Positions 39,497 through 49,769 are shown, numbered from the stretch's first letter. The stretch is 64,000 nt of DNA from Paramoeba atlantica (GCA_977017575.1 CDRNVI010000020.1:186001-250000); one strand, 5' to 3'. Made by a program: numbers and translations. The notes: generated by a model not told the origin, from the letters alone.

Positions 39497-41290
39497 ATGC
39501 AACCCTTACTCTTGTACGTGTCCTTCCTGGTACAAGCCTGCTTGTTCCACACCGCCGACACCCCCACCTCAGCCTTCACCCACCGTTGCATTCACAACGA
39601 GGTCCTCACCCACCACTCCCTCCACCTCCCCAACAGCACCCTACGCACCGTATTCCAACCCGGGGAGCCCACTCCCCCACCCGCAGCCCGTGCCCCCCGC
39701 CCCCCACGACGTCGCAACATGCGCATCGCGCTCAGCACCATCGACCTGGAAAACCCCGCCCGGTACTGCACCCAACCCGGTGACATACGCTCCAGCTTCC
39801 AATTCTCCAACGTCACCTGCACCCCCGAGGACGTCCTTACCGAGGCTAAAAAAGACTACCTCCTCCACACCGTCCTGCGCAAAGCCCTGGCCGTGATCCA
39901 CGCCGCGCTCCGGGTCACCCCCCTCACCTCCCCCCTCCGTACCAGTGAGCGCCCCTGTTTCGGCCATGTCAGTACGAACCCCTCCCACTCCCTCACCGGC
40001 GTCCCCGACACCGACTTTGTGCTCTACGTCACCGCGGTCCCCATGGACAGCGCCGACACCCTCGCCTGGGCGCTCCCGTGTGAGATCGGGCCCCGGGGTC
40101 GTCCGCTCGTCGGCCACGTGAACTTCGCCCCCGCAAGGCTTGCGGGCACCGACGACATGCTGCTGCGGAACGTCCGGGTCGCGTTGCATGAGATCCTGCA
40201 CGCCCTGGGGTTTGGTTTCCCCTATGCCCGGATTGGGTTTCTCCCCCCCAACCAGAGCCCGTTTCGTAGTGTCGAGGTGCGGGGGAAGCAAACGATTGGG
40301 ATGGTGACCCCCCACGTGGTGGCCCAGGCCCAGGTGTATTTTAACTGCTCCAATCTCACGTTCCTGGAAATGGAGGATGTGGGTGGAGGGGCCACCGCGC
40401 TTTCGCATTGGGATAAACGGGTCATGGGGAATGAACTGATGACGGGGACAACGAGTCCTACCGATGTGACCCTGGGGCTTTCCCCGATGACGTTGGCTTT
40501 TTTTGAGGACAGTGGACACTATGATGTGGATTACAGGGTGTGTAGTGAGCCCGCGGAGTTGAGTTATGGAAGAGCCGCGGGGTGTGGGTTTATTGAGCAA
40601 CGTTGTGACACGGTGGTTGGAGGGCGGGATCGGTATTTTTGTTGGAAGGACAACACGTTTGGGTGTACCACCGACCGCCTGGGGGCGGGGATCTGCCTGA
40701 CACACTCCTACCCGTTTGCGCTGCCGGAGAGTTATCAGTACTTTCCGGGGGACGCGCACAAGGGTGGGGTTATTCCCCACATGGACTTTTGTCCGACGTA
40801 TGTCGGGGATAGCAACACGTTGTGTGTGAATGAGGAACTAGGCGTCGTGACCTCGGGGAAGGGAAACATTTTTAGCGTATCAAGTCGGTGTTTCGAGACC
40901 TCGGGGGAGGCGGAGAAAGAGGGCGGGTTTCGCTCCCAGCACGCCCCCTCAACGTACGCGAATCGCATCTCACCGCGGTGTTTCGAGACCCGTTGTCCGG
41001 GGGGTACTCGAGTGGAGTTGCGGGTGGCACACACGACCGATTGGCTACGCTGTCCGCTGAATGGGTCTGCCGGAGATATTGCCGCCCCGGATGGTTATGT
41101 GGGAATCATTCACTGTCCCCCCGCGAGTGACATCTGCACCCGGGCGTTAAGTGAAGGGGCTGATCTCTCGGAGGCGTCCTACTACGCTAGAGAAGGCACC
41201 CAAAACAGTGGAGTTTTGTCGCAAGGAAGACTGCACTGGGGTGTGTATGGGGTGTTAGTCACTCTTTGGGTCCTTTGGGGTTGCATGTAG
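39497..41290 (+). CDS. Leishmanolysin (GP63, M8)-like metallopeptidase, zinc site intact
   Basis: Zinc metallopeptidase of family M8, counterpart of the promastigote surface protease. The frame is open from 39422, but the ATG at 39497 gives a standard signal peptide (MQPLLLYVSFLVQACLFHTA), so I start there (597 residues). Motifs: HEILH at 231-235 (zinc and catalytic site), third His304 in SHWDKR, MT-containing NELMTGTTSP, Met-turn LSPMTLAFFEDSGHYDVDY, AAGCGFIEQRC and many paired Cys downstream. The end GVYGVLVTLWVLWGCM is hydrophobic and terminal, after a small-residue stretch, as for a GPI-anchor signal. It shares about half its residues with the preceding gene, so the two arose by tandem duplication. 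Sharp C-rich to G-rich change near 40150-40300. Confidence 0.9.
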   Translation: MQPLLLYVSFLVQACLFHTADTPTSAFTHRCIHNEVLTHHSLHLPNSTLRTVFQPGEPTPPPAARAPRPPRRRNMRIALSTIDLENPARYCTQPGDIRSSFQFSNVTCTPEDVLTEAKKDYLLHTVLRKALAVIHAALRVTPLTSPLRTSERPCFGHVSTNPSHSLTGVPDTDFVLYVTAVPMDSADTLAWALPCEIGPRGRPLVGHVNFAPARLAGTDDMLLRNVRVALHEILHALGFGFPYARIGFLPPNQSPFRSVEVRGKQTIGMVTPHVVAQAQVYFNCSNLTFLEMEDVGGGATALSHWDKRVMGNELMTGTTSPTDVTLGLSPMTLAFFEDSGHYDVDYRVCSEPAELSYGRAAGCGFIEQRCDTVVGGRDRYFCWKDNTFGCTTDRLGAGICLTHSYPFALPESYQYFPGDAHKGGVIPHMDFCPTYVGDSNTLCVNEELGVVTSGKGNIFSVSSRCFETSGEAEKEGGFRSQHAPSTYANRISPRCFETRCPGGTRVELRVAHTTDWLRCPLNGSAGDIAAPDGYVGIIHCPPASDICTRALSEGADLSEASYYAREGTQNSGVLSQGRLHWGVYGVLVTLWVLWGCM

Positions 41291-42483
41291 CTCTTTTCAT
41301 TTATTTTCCCTGTATCTTCAAAGTTTCGTGTTAGAAAATTTGTCTTAAAAATCGTAACTTACTATCCTAATTGCCATGTGCTGGATTTGCAGTATATTTA
41401 TTTCCTTATCACACACGTTACTTTATTTTTGTGCAGAATCTACAGCTTTTCGTAATGAAAATACATACTGTACTTCGTCGCGTCTTGGCAAGGCAAGAGC
41501 ACCACTGCCGCAGGAACACGAACTTGCAGAATTCACAAATGTTGGTATGGGGTAGATTGTGGAGCTGATGGAAGGGCTACCCGTACTTTATGGGAGGGGT
41601 CGAGGCTATTACAAACAGGGGGATACAGTAACACAAACTGGTGCCCTATGGATGTGGGCACGAAATTGTGAGGGGGGGGTCAAAATCCGTATAACTTGGC
41701 CAATTTTGGAAAAAAACACCTCATTGGAGAGCTCTCGCAGAGTTACGTTTCATGTGTTACAGCGTTCGTAAAAAGCGTAAGTGTAGTAAAATATCGAGTC
41801 ATAAAAATTGGAGTATTTTTAATTGGTGTCGCTTTTTTGGGAACGAAGTCGAGTAAGTTCAAGTTGGTAAAGTTGAAGTTGGGAAGGTTGGAGTTGAGAA
41901 GGTTGATGTTGGGAAAGTTAATATTGATAAAGTTTGAATGAATGTTGAGAAAAATTAATGAATAAAAAATTAATTTATAAATCAGTTTCGTAAAAATTAA
42001 TGGATTCATGTGATCAAAAATTAATTATAAATACAAAACAGTTAGGTGAAATCTCCCTTTTTTCCCCCAATTTGTTTTTTGAAGTTTTGAAGGGCACTCC
42101 AAATACTAAAATTAGTTACTCGTATTTCATCTGCTCATCTTCTGATGCTGAAATAAAGGCCTTCGTGCTTTCAATTTCCCATTTCGCTCGTTCATGTGTT
42201 GCCCATACAGTATCGATACTCCACCGGACTCTAAAAGTGTGTCACACCTTTTCCCAACCTGGTGTGCCACAATTTGAGCCCTAGAACTCTTGTTTTTTAT
42301 AAATGTCCCCGAATGTCTTGGTGTAAATAAGTCAAAGTCTTCTCTTTCGTCAATACCAATCTAGAAGGATTGCAAAATCGCTGAACTCGAAAAAACATTG
42401 AAGTATTTATTTTTGAAAATAATTTTGGGGGAAAAAAGGGAGATTCCACCAAAGGTTATGATTATAATTATTTCTTTTTGCAT
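41291..42483. other. Repeat-bearing spacer
   Basis: No gene supported. Includes the MITE-like end at 41626-41765 and, at 41845-41940, short repeats of the type AAGTTGGGAAGGTTG. Confidence 0.4.
41626..41765. mobile_element. Diverged single end of the 4206/30654 MITE family
   Basis: Starts TACAGTAACAC. It contains a G run plus TCAAAATCCGTATAACTTGGCCAATTTTGG and GAGAGCTCTCGCAGAGTTACG, closely similar to the left subterminal part of the two full copies. No matching right end was found. Confidence 0.5.
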
Positions 42484-42574
42484 CTCTTCGTTAAACGCGG
42501 TGGTTGTTTTCAACTTAGAAGTCACTCATGCTGCGCGCTTCGCGTTGAAAACTACCACCGCGTTTAACGAAGAG
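42484..42574. mobile_element. Hairpin MITE, copy A
   Basis: Almost perfect palindrome with arms of about 30 bases (CTCTTCGTTAAACGCGGTGG and inverse) around a short loop with GAAGTCACTCATGCTGC. Nearly identical to 43954-44058. Confidence 0.8.
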
Positions 42575-42779
42575 CCTAAAAAAGGAAAGTTAGCTTCGAA
42601 AGCTGAAAAAAACGGAGGGACTATAGGCAAAAATAGACGATTTTTGGGTAAAAATGGGGTGATTTTTGGGTAGTTTTGCTCTCAGAGCACTAAATCCGAC
42701 ATTTGCGTGTGGGAAATCACTCGTAGGCATGTTGTTTGTTGTTTATTCATGCACTTAGATTGCAGAGATTTGTCTCACA

Positions 42780-43280
42780 TTGTCCTTACCCGCATACGAC
42801 GGGTGGATCACGTGAGGATTTGCCCTCGCTGGAGGAGAATGGGTGCAGAGAGCTGACGTCCCAGGTGCAGAGAGCTCGGTTGTCATGTGCAGGTGCAGAG
42901 AGCCGGATGCGTAATCCCCATATTACAGTTTCGGGGGCAATCCGGGTGCAGAGAGCTGCGACAGAGCCGAGGTGCGGAGAGCTGGGCGACCGTCAGGTGC
43001 GGAGAGCCGTAAACGCGGGCAGCGAGGGACGCGTCTAGTGGTCCTCAAGGGAGGCCACCGTGACGCCTAGCCCTCTCGGAGACGTACGGGTCGGGAGGAA
43101 GGAATCCGAGAGGGAGAAGCACTCACTCCAGGGGAGTGAGTCGGGGAAGGGTGAAGGGATGGAGGCGCTTCCCCTGCTTCAGCGATAAAGGGGGACAGTT
43201 CCAGCCTTAGCGCCGGCCGGCAACAGGCATGAAAATACAGTAAGAGTATGCCCGTTGCCGGGGAAAGAAAGGATGAACTA
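42780..43280. repeat. GC-rich island with GGTGCAGAGAGC repeats
   Basis: The 12-base word GGTGCAGAGAGC or GGTGCGGAGAGC occurs about six times between 42842 and 43008 at uneven spacing of 23 to 60 bases. Several short inverted pairs follow (GCCCGTTGCCGG / CCGGCAACAGGC, CTCTCGGAGACG and others). The G+C content is far above the flanks. It might be a structured RNA or an organelle-derived piece; no gene recognised. Confidence 0.4.
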
Positions 43281-43953
43281 AGGCAACAAGGTACAGAAAC
43301 TGTATCTTTATAAAGCCTACCGAACGTATTGGATAGAGAATTCGACTCCAACCACACCATTCTTTCGACGCAAAAAGACCCCTTGGGATCCGAAATATAT
43401 TTTTTCACCTTTTTTGGTCAAAAAAATGGGTCATTTTGGGAAGCATACCAGGGCTACAAGGAGGGATATCTTGCGAAAACAATGGCATAGAAAGCTAGTA
43501 TACATACCTATGTGTTCTATGAACACTTTTTTTTGTTCATTGAACACATAGAACGCATTGAACACTTTTTGGGGAGGTACACATCCCACGAACATGTTGA
43601 GTATTTTTCATAAACCTTTTTTGTTTTGCGCATATCCAAGTGATTACACATGCCCTAGCTATACAGTATTAGAATGCCGCGGTATGAGGTTCTCTCTTAG
43701 TAAGCGTGGCAGCTTTTTTTGTACTCGCCGAACGTAATGCATTTCTTATTTCAAAATATTTTTGTTGTTGTTGTAAAAAACTATTGTTTCCCGCATTTGG
43801 TCAAGCAGATCTATTACCCTCAACAATTTCTAATGAGAGGACGAGGTCCCACAGGAACCTTTCGTGCCCGTCGAAGAAAAATGGGGAACCACCACAATCG
43901 ATTACTTGGGGAACCAATCCAAATCCAAAAATGAATCAAATATCCAATTTCCT
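43281..43953. other. Repeat spacer
   Basis: No gene. 43450-43500 (GAAAACAATGGCATAGAAAGCTAGTAT-like) matches 59080-59120 and part of 44200-44225. 43505-43570 has TGTTCATTGAACACATAGAAC words in direct and inverse form, seen again at 45740-45820. Confidence 0.4.
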
Positions 43954-44058
43954 TTTTAGGCTCTTCGTTACACGCGGTGGTTGTTTTCAACTTGGAAGTC
44001 ACTCATGCTGCACACTTCGCGTTGAAAACTACCACCGCGTTTAACGAAGAGCCTAAAA
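43954..44058. mobile_element. Hairpin MITE, copy B
   Basis: Full-length copy bounded by TTTTAGGCTCTTCG and CGAAGAGCCTAAAA. Arms of about 35 bases with a single mismatch and a short loop. It defines the ends of the family. A half copy lies at 59581-59620. Confidence 0.8.
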
Positions 44059-44494
44059 TAGAAAAATTGCCAAAAGATCATGAATAATCTACTTTTTTAG
44101 GTAAAAAAGCCCGATTTTTAAGCAAAAATTTCGAAATTTTAACCCGAATTTTGGCCGTTTTTGATGCCTTACCAGTAGGGGTAGGAGGCGGATCTGACGA
44201 AAACAACGCCGTAGAATGGTAGCTGATGTCCAAAACTCTTAAAATACGTTTTAGGAGTCGATTTTGGAAAAATAATATTTTTACCTTTTTTTTATCAAAA
44301 AGTTTTTTTCTTGGTCACCCCAAAAATTTCGGAAACTTTGACCATGTCGGACCCCTCCTGCGCGTAACAGAGGGGGGGGGATACCCCCAGGTTGGGGGGC
44401 AGAAAATTATCGCCGCGGCCTACTCTAACACTTCCCGGCGCTCGATTTTGAGAAACAAAAAATTCGAAAAAAAAGTCGCGACGTATACCCCTCC

Positions 44495-44670
44495 CCCTGG
44501 ACCCCCCATTTTTTTCAATATTTTTTTCAGTTTTGGACCACCGGAGCCCTCTTTTATATGAAACGTTTTTTTTTCTTCTATTATATTAGTGTGTTTCTCT
44601 TTATATTTCACTGTTTTTGTTCACTTTTTTTCAATAATTGAGGGTAGAGTGGTAGTTATACAACCACCGC
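44495..44670 (+). repeat. Inverted duplicate, copy 1
   Basis: Holds CAGTTTTGGACCACCGGAGC, a T-rich stretch and GAGGGTAGAGTGGTAGTT. It recurs in reverse orientation at 55207-55375. Its right end can fold (TGGTAGTTATACAACCACCGC). Confidence 0.65.
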
Positions 44671-44870
44671 AATAAGATCGACTTAAAGTCAGTTGAAAAG
44701 CTTAACACTTTCACCTTGAAAGCTTTCATCTATGACTTCCAAGTTCAGAGTTTATATGTGTCTGATACGGTATAAACAAACAATAATTTTCCCATAACCT
44801 ACAAATAATCCCCAAGGTATTCCAAATTTGCAAAGCTACAATTCCATCAATTCTTTCCTTACTTAGGCGG

Positions 44871-45196
44871 TTTGCTATTACCGCCAGTTCTCGCAACCTT
44901 ACCTCGAAGCACACTTCGTACCTCAGCTTCTCGCTTGGATGCAGGAATGTCTTGCGTTGGCCCATTTCCAAACTTTGGTTTTGGGGAAATCGATTCCGGA
45001 GCATCATTTTACTTTGAAGTTAGTAAGAAGGCGCATTAACGCTTTAAACCGTGATCCAAAACGTTTGTACGAACTGAGCCCTCTGCCGTATGCCGCTCGG
45101 ATGGATCTTCAGGAGTGGACCCAAAGTATGATCCACAGCACGCCCATTTACACGGGTGGGGAGCGGTGTTGTATTTGGATCATGTACAGGTTGTGA
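44871..45196 (+). pseudogene. Unidentified coding-like fragment
   Basis: A frame of about 108 codons (YYRQFSQPYLEAHF..., ending WIMYRL) with reasonable amino-acid composition but no start and no known motif. It ends just where the relic of a mariner 3' end begins (45207). It could be a captured piece of a host gene or an exon of a dead element. Chance cannot be excluded. Confidence 0.3.
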
Positions 45197-45206
45197 TCGC
45201 AGGTGA

Positions 45207-45370
45207 AAAAGTGACAAAATGTTAGTTCTTCTCTAAAATATACGTATTCGCTTCTTTTTGTTTCGTTTCTTCACGCTCAAAGCCTTTGTGTTGAGATCTG
45301 CAAAATGCTACAAAAATCAGCTCAAACGGACGCTTGTACGAAGAAAAAAAGTGGTGGGTCACTTTTAATT
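45207..45370 (+). mobile_element. 3' end relic of the DD35E mariner family
   Basis: AAAATATACGTATTCGCTTC through TCAGCTCAAACGGACGCTTG is about 90 percent identical to the 3' non-coding part of the element at 53015-54385 (54221-54355). No transposase remains in front of it. Confidence 0.7.
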
Positions 45371-46220
45371 GGGTTTCACAAAAAGTGAAAGGGGACTTTT
45401 TTCCCCAAAGAAAAAGCTTGAATTTTTTTCCTCATCTTTGTTGTCGTCATTTCCACAAAACATTCTTTTTGCACTGTGAATACATTATATGCATTAAAAC
45501 CGTTCGTGTGCCGAATTGATTAAACGCCTAACACGTGTTCAGGCCAGCCTAACTGGGGGTTGGGGCCTCTTCGTGGTCTCCCTTGACGCTGGAATCATAT
45601 CGATGGCACAGACTCGCACCACCTATTCTGCCATGTACCTACATGTACGTGAGGATCTAGGTCGTGTAGTACCATCTGGGGCCATTTGAATGAAACAAAG
45701 CTTCAAAAAAAAATGTTTGTACGTCACGAAAAAAAATCGAAAAAGTGTTCTATTGGTTCATAAAAGTGTTCATTGAACCATAGAACCACTGAACACACAT
45801 AAGTGTTCACAGAGCACATAGGTATGAGTATAGGTCCCAAACTAACAAAGTACAATAGGGGAAAATATTTTTAAAAAATATTTGTTTTACCATTGTTTTC
45901 GCCAAGTTTCCACCCTTCTACATATTCACCACTTTTAGGGTTAGTCGGTCTTGTATTCATGTTGTTGAGGTTTGAAAAACTCTATTAAATAGCTATTGAT
46001 GTTTCTACAGAAACATTGCTTGAGCATAAAGAAATTAGAAGACTATTTAAGCTTACACAAATTCAAATAAACCACAAAAACATGAAATTATCGGGAAAAA
46101 ACGGGTGTGTACACAGAAAACGTCCAAAAAACAGTTTTTTGGACCCAGGGGGCACCAGGGGGTCTGTATGAAAAAAAGGCGGCAAAAACTCTTCCTTAGG
46201 GGAACGAACAACCGCCCCTG
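45371..46220. other. Repeat spacer
   Basis: No gene. 45555-45615 resembles 19600-19670. 45740-45820 has GTTCATTGAACCA words. 45828-45920 (TATAGGTCCCAAACTA, TTTTCGCCAAGTT) matches 59115-59200. Confidence 0.4.

Positions 46221-46298
<78 letters not shown>
46221..46298 (+). repeat. TATC microsatellite, left part
   Basis: About 19 uninterrupted TATC units, ending in the TA next to the Tc1 element at 46299. Continues on the other side at 47763. Confidence 0.95.
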
Positions 46299-46368
46299 CA
46301 GTGGTGTTCAGCCTCTTTTACCCCCCCCCTACAGGTCTTGTATTTTGTCTGATTTTGGAAATATTTGG

Positions 46369-46475
46369 AAATAACTCGGTGTACTGTGCATAGTAGAACA
46401 AAGATCTACAATAGGAGAATAAAACCAAGTTGCTCTATTTACTACATTACTTATGCACAGTACACCGAGTTATTT
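46369..46475 (+). repeat. 24-base inverted repeat over the transposase start
   Basis: The 24 bases at 46369-46392 (AAATAACTCGGTGTACTG...) return as a perfect inverse at 46452-46475, 59 bases apart. The transposase ATG (46453-46455) lies inside the right arm. A transcript could hide its start codon in the stem; alternatively the arms are transposase binding sites. Confidence 0.8.
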
Positions 46476-47469
46476 ACGAAAGATTGCTATTGAAAAACTT
46501 GAAAACGGATCTTCACTTCGTAGAGTGGCCGCCGATTTAAACTTAAGCGTAGGAAATGTCAGCCGCATTAAAAATAAATATCTTCCGTCGCTATCTAGAC
46601 AACCAACCGGTCGCCCACGTAAGCTGAGTGATACTTGCCGTAGGCGCGTCCGCCGTCTCATCACTAGCGGCGCCACAAAAGACGCAGTTGCCGCCAGCAA
46701 AAGGTTGAGAGTCAAAGGTATTGCGGATGTTTGCCCGGAAACCATTCGGGTTTCCCTTCGTAAGCGTGGTATGAAGGGAAAGAAGAGGGTCAAGAAGCCC
46801 TACCTTACGAAACGTCACAAGGCTCTACGTCTTGCTTTTACAAGAAAGTACGAGCATTGGACGCACGCCGACTGGGGCCGTGTAATTTTCACGGATGAAA
46901 CGAAGATCTGCCGTTTCGAGTCGGATGGTAGCCGGTGGGTTTGGGTAGACTTTGGGGAGGAGCTGTCTGAGCGAAACACACAAGGTACGCTCAATTATGG
47001 TGGCGGCTCCATCATGATATGGGGTTGCATGATGGAGCACGGTGTGGGAACCATTGAGCTGGTTCACGGGAATATGAACGCCGAGCAGTACGTTCAAATA
47101 CTGCAACAAAATTTGCCCCCTTCCCTACAAAAGCTGAGTCTCACGAAGGATCGGATCGTCTTCCAACAGGATAACGATCCGAAGCACACGAGTAAGAAGG
47201 CTCGCGATGTTTAAAATTCGCAGGAGCTGTGTGTGCTTGACTGGCCCCCTCAGTCTCCCGACTTAAACCCCATAGAAAATCTATGGGTTGAATTGAAAAA
47301 GGCAACGGCAGATTACCCCGACCCACCCTCAGGAATGATCGAGTTATGGGAACGGTCCCAAAAAGCATGGGCGAAAGTTCCTCCAAGTGCATGCCTCCCT
47401 CTTGTCCAAAGCATGCCCCGTCGTTTGAGGGAAGTCATCAGGGCGAAGGGGGGACTTACTAAGTATTAA
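46453..47469 (+). pseudogene. Tc1-type transposase with one premature stop
   Basis: A cut-and-paste transposase of 338 codons: helix-turn-helix (about 9-45), linker GRPRKLSD, second HTH, catalytic TDET (Asp), QQDNDPKHTS (Asp) and NPIENLW (Glu). The spacing between the last two is 34 residues, so DD34E. It ends MPRRLREVIRAKGGLTKY. One in-frame TAA at 47212-47214, after KKARDV, is the only defect seen, so the insertion is young. The stop falls where relatives often have a large hydrophobic residue, consistent with a single point change. The start is at 46453 in the stem noted above. Confidence 0.88.
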
Positions 47470-47762
47470 GTCTAAATATTTTGGCCCATTAAGGGTGAAG
47501 CAATAGAACGTTTTCCTATAAAAAAACGTGTCCGAAAAAAAGGCAAAAAAGTGTTCATATGTTGGATTGACATTATATCTTTCATAGTTTTTCGTAGTTT
47601 TTCGTAGTAAGATCGTTGATGAACTCAAAGTACGTGGGGATATAAGCACTACCCCAGCCTACACTACTACCATATACTACAGCATTATCCTCTGATTCTC
47701 TTTGGTAAAAAATAAAAACATTAAAAAATGTCGAAACATTTGAACACTTTTTTGAGTTACTG

Positions 47763-47860
<98 letters not shown>

Positions 47861-47861
47861 C
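47763..47861 (+). repeat. TATC microsatellite, right part
   Basis: About 25 uninterrupted TATC units following the Tc1 element. Confidence 0.95.
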
Positions 47862-49076
47862 TACTACCCCCCCTATTTAATAGGACTCCGATTTTGGGCA
47901 AAAGGCCTTAATAAATGGGGGGACATGGAAAATAATATGAAAGAAACAAATCGGCGCCGCCTCACGGCTTTTTTATCGTTGAGAAACAAGGTCCTACTCC
48001 TTTTTGATACACTTTTGGTAGATACGGAAAAAGAATCCGCCGCTTCGCGGTGCATTCAACAATTTTTTGGCACTTTCCCTGAAATCTCTTTTTGGCCTTC
48101 CAGACAAAATGGCCCTGTTAAAGGGGGGTGACACATAGCCCTATTATATAGGGGGGATGGTATCTACTCTGTCTCTCATTGATTTTTATAAATGGCAAGA
48201 TAGAATTTTCGAAAAAAAAAATTATAAAAATTGTGAAATCAATAAATTTGATTATGTTAAATTTGATTATGATCAATAAATTTGATTATGTTCGCACAAA
48301 GCTTTCACGACATGCTAGAAAATATAGAGGGAGGCACTATTCCCTCGGCACCGTAGGTTAATTCGTCGTGCCCGATTTGTGGCCTCATTTTGTGTCAGGT
48401 GAGTTTTCGAAATGAAAACCTGAAAATTCGTGGGTGAAAATAAAAGAATCCCAAATTAACTCCTCGACCGTATTTGGACAGTTTGGGCCCTGATGTACCT
48501 GTATGCGCTTTGGTTTCGTTAGATACATCTTCAACCTGTTCTAGTAATACACCTGCAAAGGCCAAATTTAACACACACTGGACGTGTGTGACGCTCAAGA
48601 CCTTAGAGGAAGGAGAGGGCGCAAGGACGAGTAACTCCGTCGTCCACTTTAGCCTGGGTTGTTTTGATTAAATGCTCCTTCCCCTTCTACAAGTAGTCGT
48701 TATATCACATTTATCGCACACACGTTGTGTTTCGCACACACGTCTTCGAAAGGAGTTGAACTCGGATTCCCACTCTGTTTAAGACCTCTTTTACTCATGT
48801 GTGCATTCATTTTCTGTCCAGACAACTTCGTACCACAGCCCTCCCAATAACCCTCACCCCGCTCACCCACCCTTACCCGTCCAACAACCCCCGCCCGTTC
48901 AGCCCCGCCAACCAGCCAGCCTCCCAAGCCAATCTCTCTTACCGGGGGTCGTTTACTGGCGGGTCTCCGGTATCTTTGGAAAGCATTCTCATTGATTTTA
49001 ATAGTTATAAATATAAATTTTCTTTTTTGTTATAATACATATTTATAAAAATCAATGCGAGGAGGAGTATATCTCA
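47862..49076. other. Spacer with C/G-tract elements
   Basis: No gene supported. 47866-47925 and 48122-48160 carry C or G runs next to TATTTAATAGG / CCTATTATATAGG words, and GCCGCTTCGCGG sits at about 48038, so a MITE of the hairpin-core group probably spans 47866-48160. 48850-48950 is a pyrimidine-rich block ahead of the LRR gene. Confidence 0.4.
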
Positions 49077-49769
49077 ATGTACACGATAGCTATGGTGTCC
49101 CTTTTCTACCCCACTGCTATGTCCCATGTGGGCTGCATGGACGATTGCACCCCCCCCTCTTTTCCGCAAAATGCCCCATCCATTTCGCACCCTTCCCGTG
49201 CAGCCAAACTCACTGGGATTGCGTTACCCCTGGAATTTGTTTTAGCCAAGCTTGTCCGAGAGATCACCAACCCCCGCCCCTCCTGGGACACCCACACCCC
49301 GGGGTGTGGCTGGGAGGGAGTTATGTGTGACCCCCGGGGAGAGGTGTTTTGTATGAATTGGGCGGACTACGGTCTCGAGGGGTCGCTAATTTGGAACCAC
49401 CTCCCCAGTACTCTTGTATTTTTATATTTGCCCAATAATAACCAATGTGGGGCATTGTGTGAGAATTTTGAACAAAACGTTTTGCCAGCCTCGTTGACGT
49501 TTGTGTCGATTGCGCGGAATCGGTTTACCGGGCCGCTGTTGTTCGCGTGCCTTCCACAGTTGTTGGAGGTGCTGAATATCAGCGAGAATCAGTTTTCCGG
49601 GAACGTTGATTTTACGTTGATGCCCACCTCCTTGATGAAGTTGTATGTTAATGGGAATGCAAGACTGGAGGGGACGTTACATGTGGAGGAACTGGAAAAA
49701 ATGTTGAGTTACGATGTGAGGGCGACGCGTATTGTTGTGAAAAATGGCCTTCGTTCTCGCATGAAGTAA
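49077..49769 (+). CDS. Leucine-rich-repeat protein, PSA-like, 230 aa
   Basis: The N-terminus (MYTIAMVSLFYPTAMSHVGC) is a possible weak signal peptide. A cap region follows: LEFVLAKLVREIT, then TPGCGWEGVMC with its Cys pair, as in the gene at 25270 (SGCSWKGVYC). Then come about four repeats with L-x-x-L-x-x-N-x-F-x-G (RNRFTGPLLFACLPQLLEVLNISENQFSGNVDF). A Cys-containing insert NNNQCGALCENFEQN sits between repeats. The end KNGLRSRMK has no anchor. The protein-binding role is inferred from the fold. Transposons surround it on both sides, yet the frame is intact. C-rich 5' part, G-rich 3' part. It could be a paralogue of the 25-kb gene, kept apart by long divergence. Confidence 0.7.
   Translation: MYTIAMVSLFYPTAMSHVGCMDDCTPPSFPQNAPSISHPSRAAKLTGIALPLEFVLAKLVREITNPRPSWDTHTPGCGWEGVMCDPRGEVFCMNWADYGLEGSLIWNHLPSTLVFLYLPNNNQCGALCENFEQNVLPASLTFVSIARNRFTGPLLFACLPQLLEVLNISENQFSGNVDFTLMPTSLMKLYVNGNARLEGTLHVEELEKMLSYDVRATRIVVKNGLRSRMK

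Larger units (their letters stand above)
46299..47762 (+). mobile_element. Tc1-type transposon (DD34E) inside a TATC microsatellite
   Basis: The element starts CAGTGGTGTTCAGCC and ends ...GAGTTACTG. Both ends give CAGT outward and are flanked by TA. The TATC array continues on both sides, so the insertion point is exact. The inverted similarity beyond CAGT is short. A separate copy of the left 70 bases lies at 60595-60660. Confidence 0.85.

Noticed and set aside
42780-43280. Group II intron or rRNA fragment
   Set aside because: I could not find a domain V hairpin or any stretch matching conserved rRNA.
46105-46374. Frame with IYLS repeats
   Set aside because: It only translates the TATC microsatellite.
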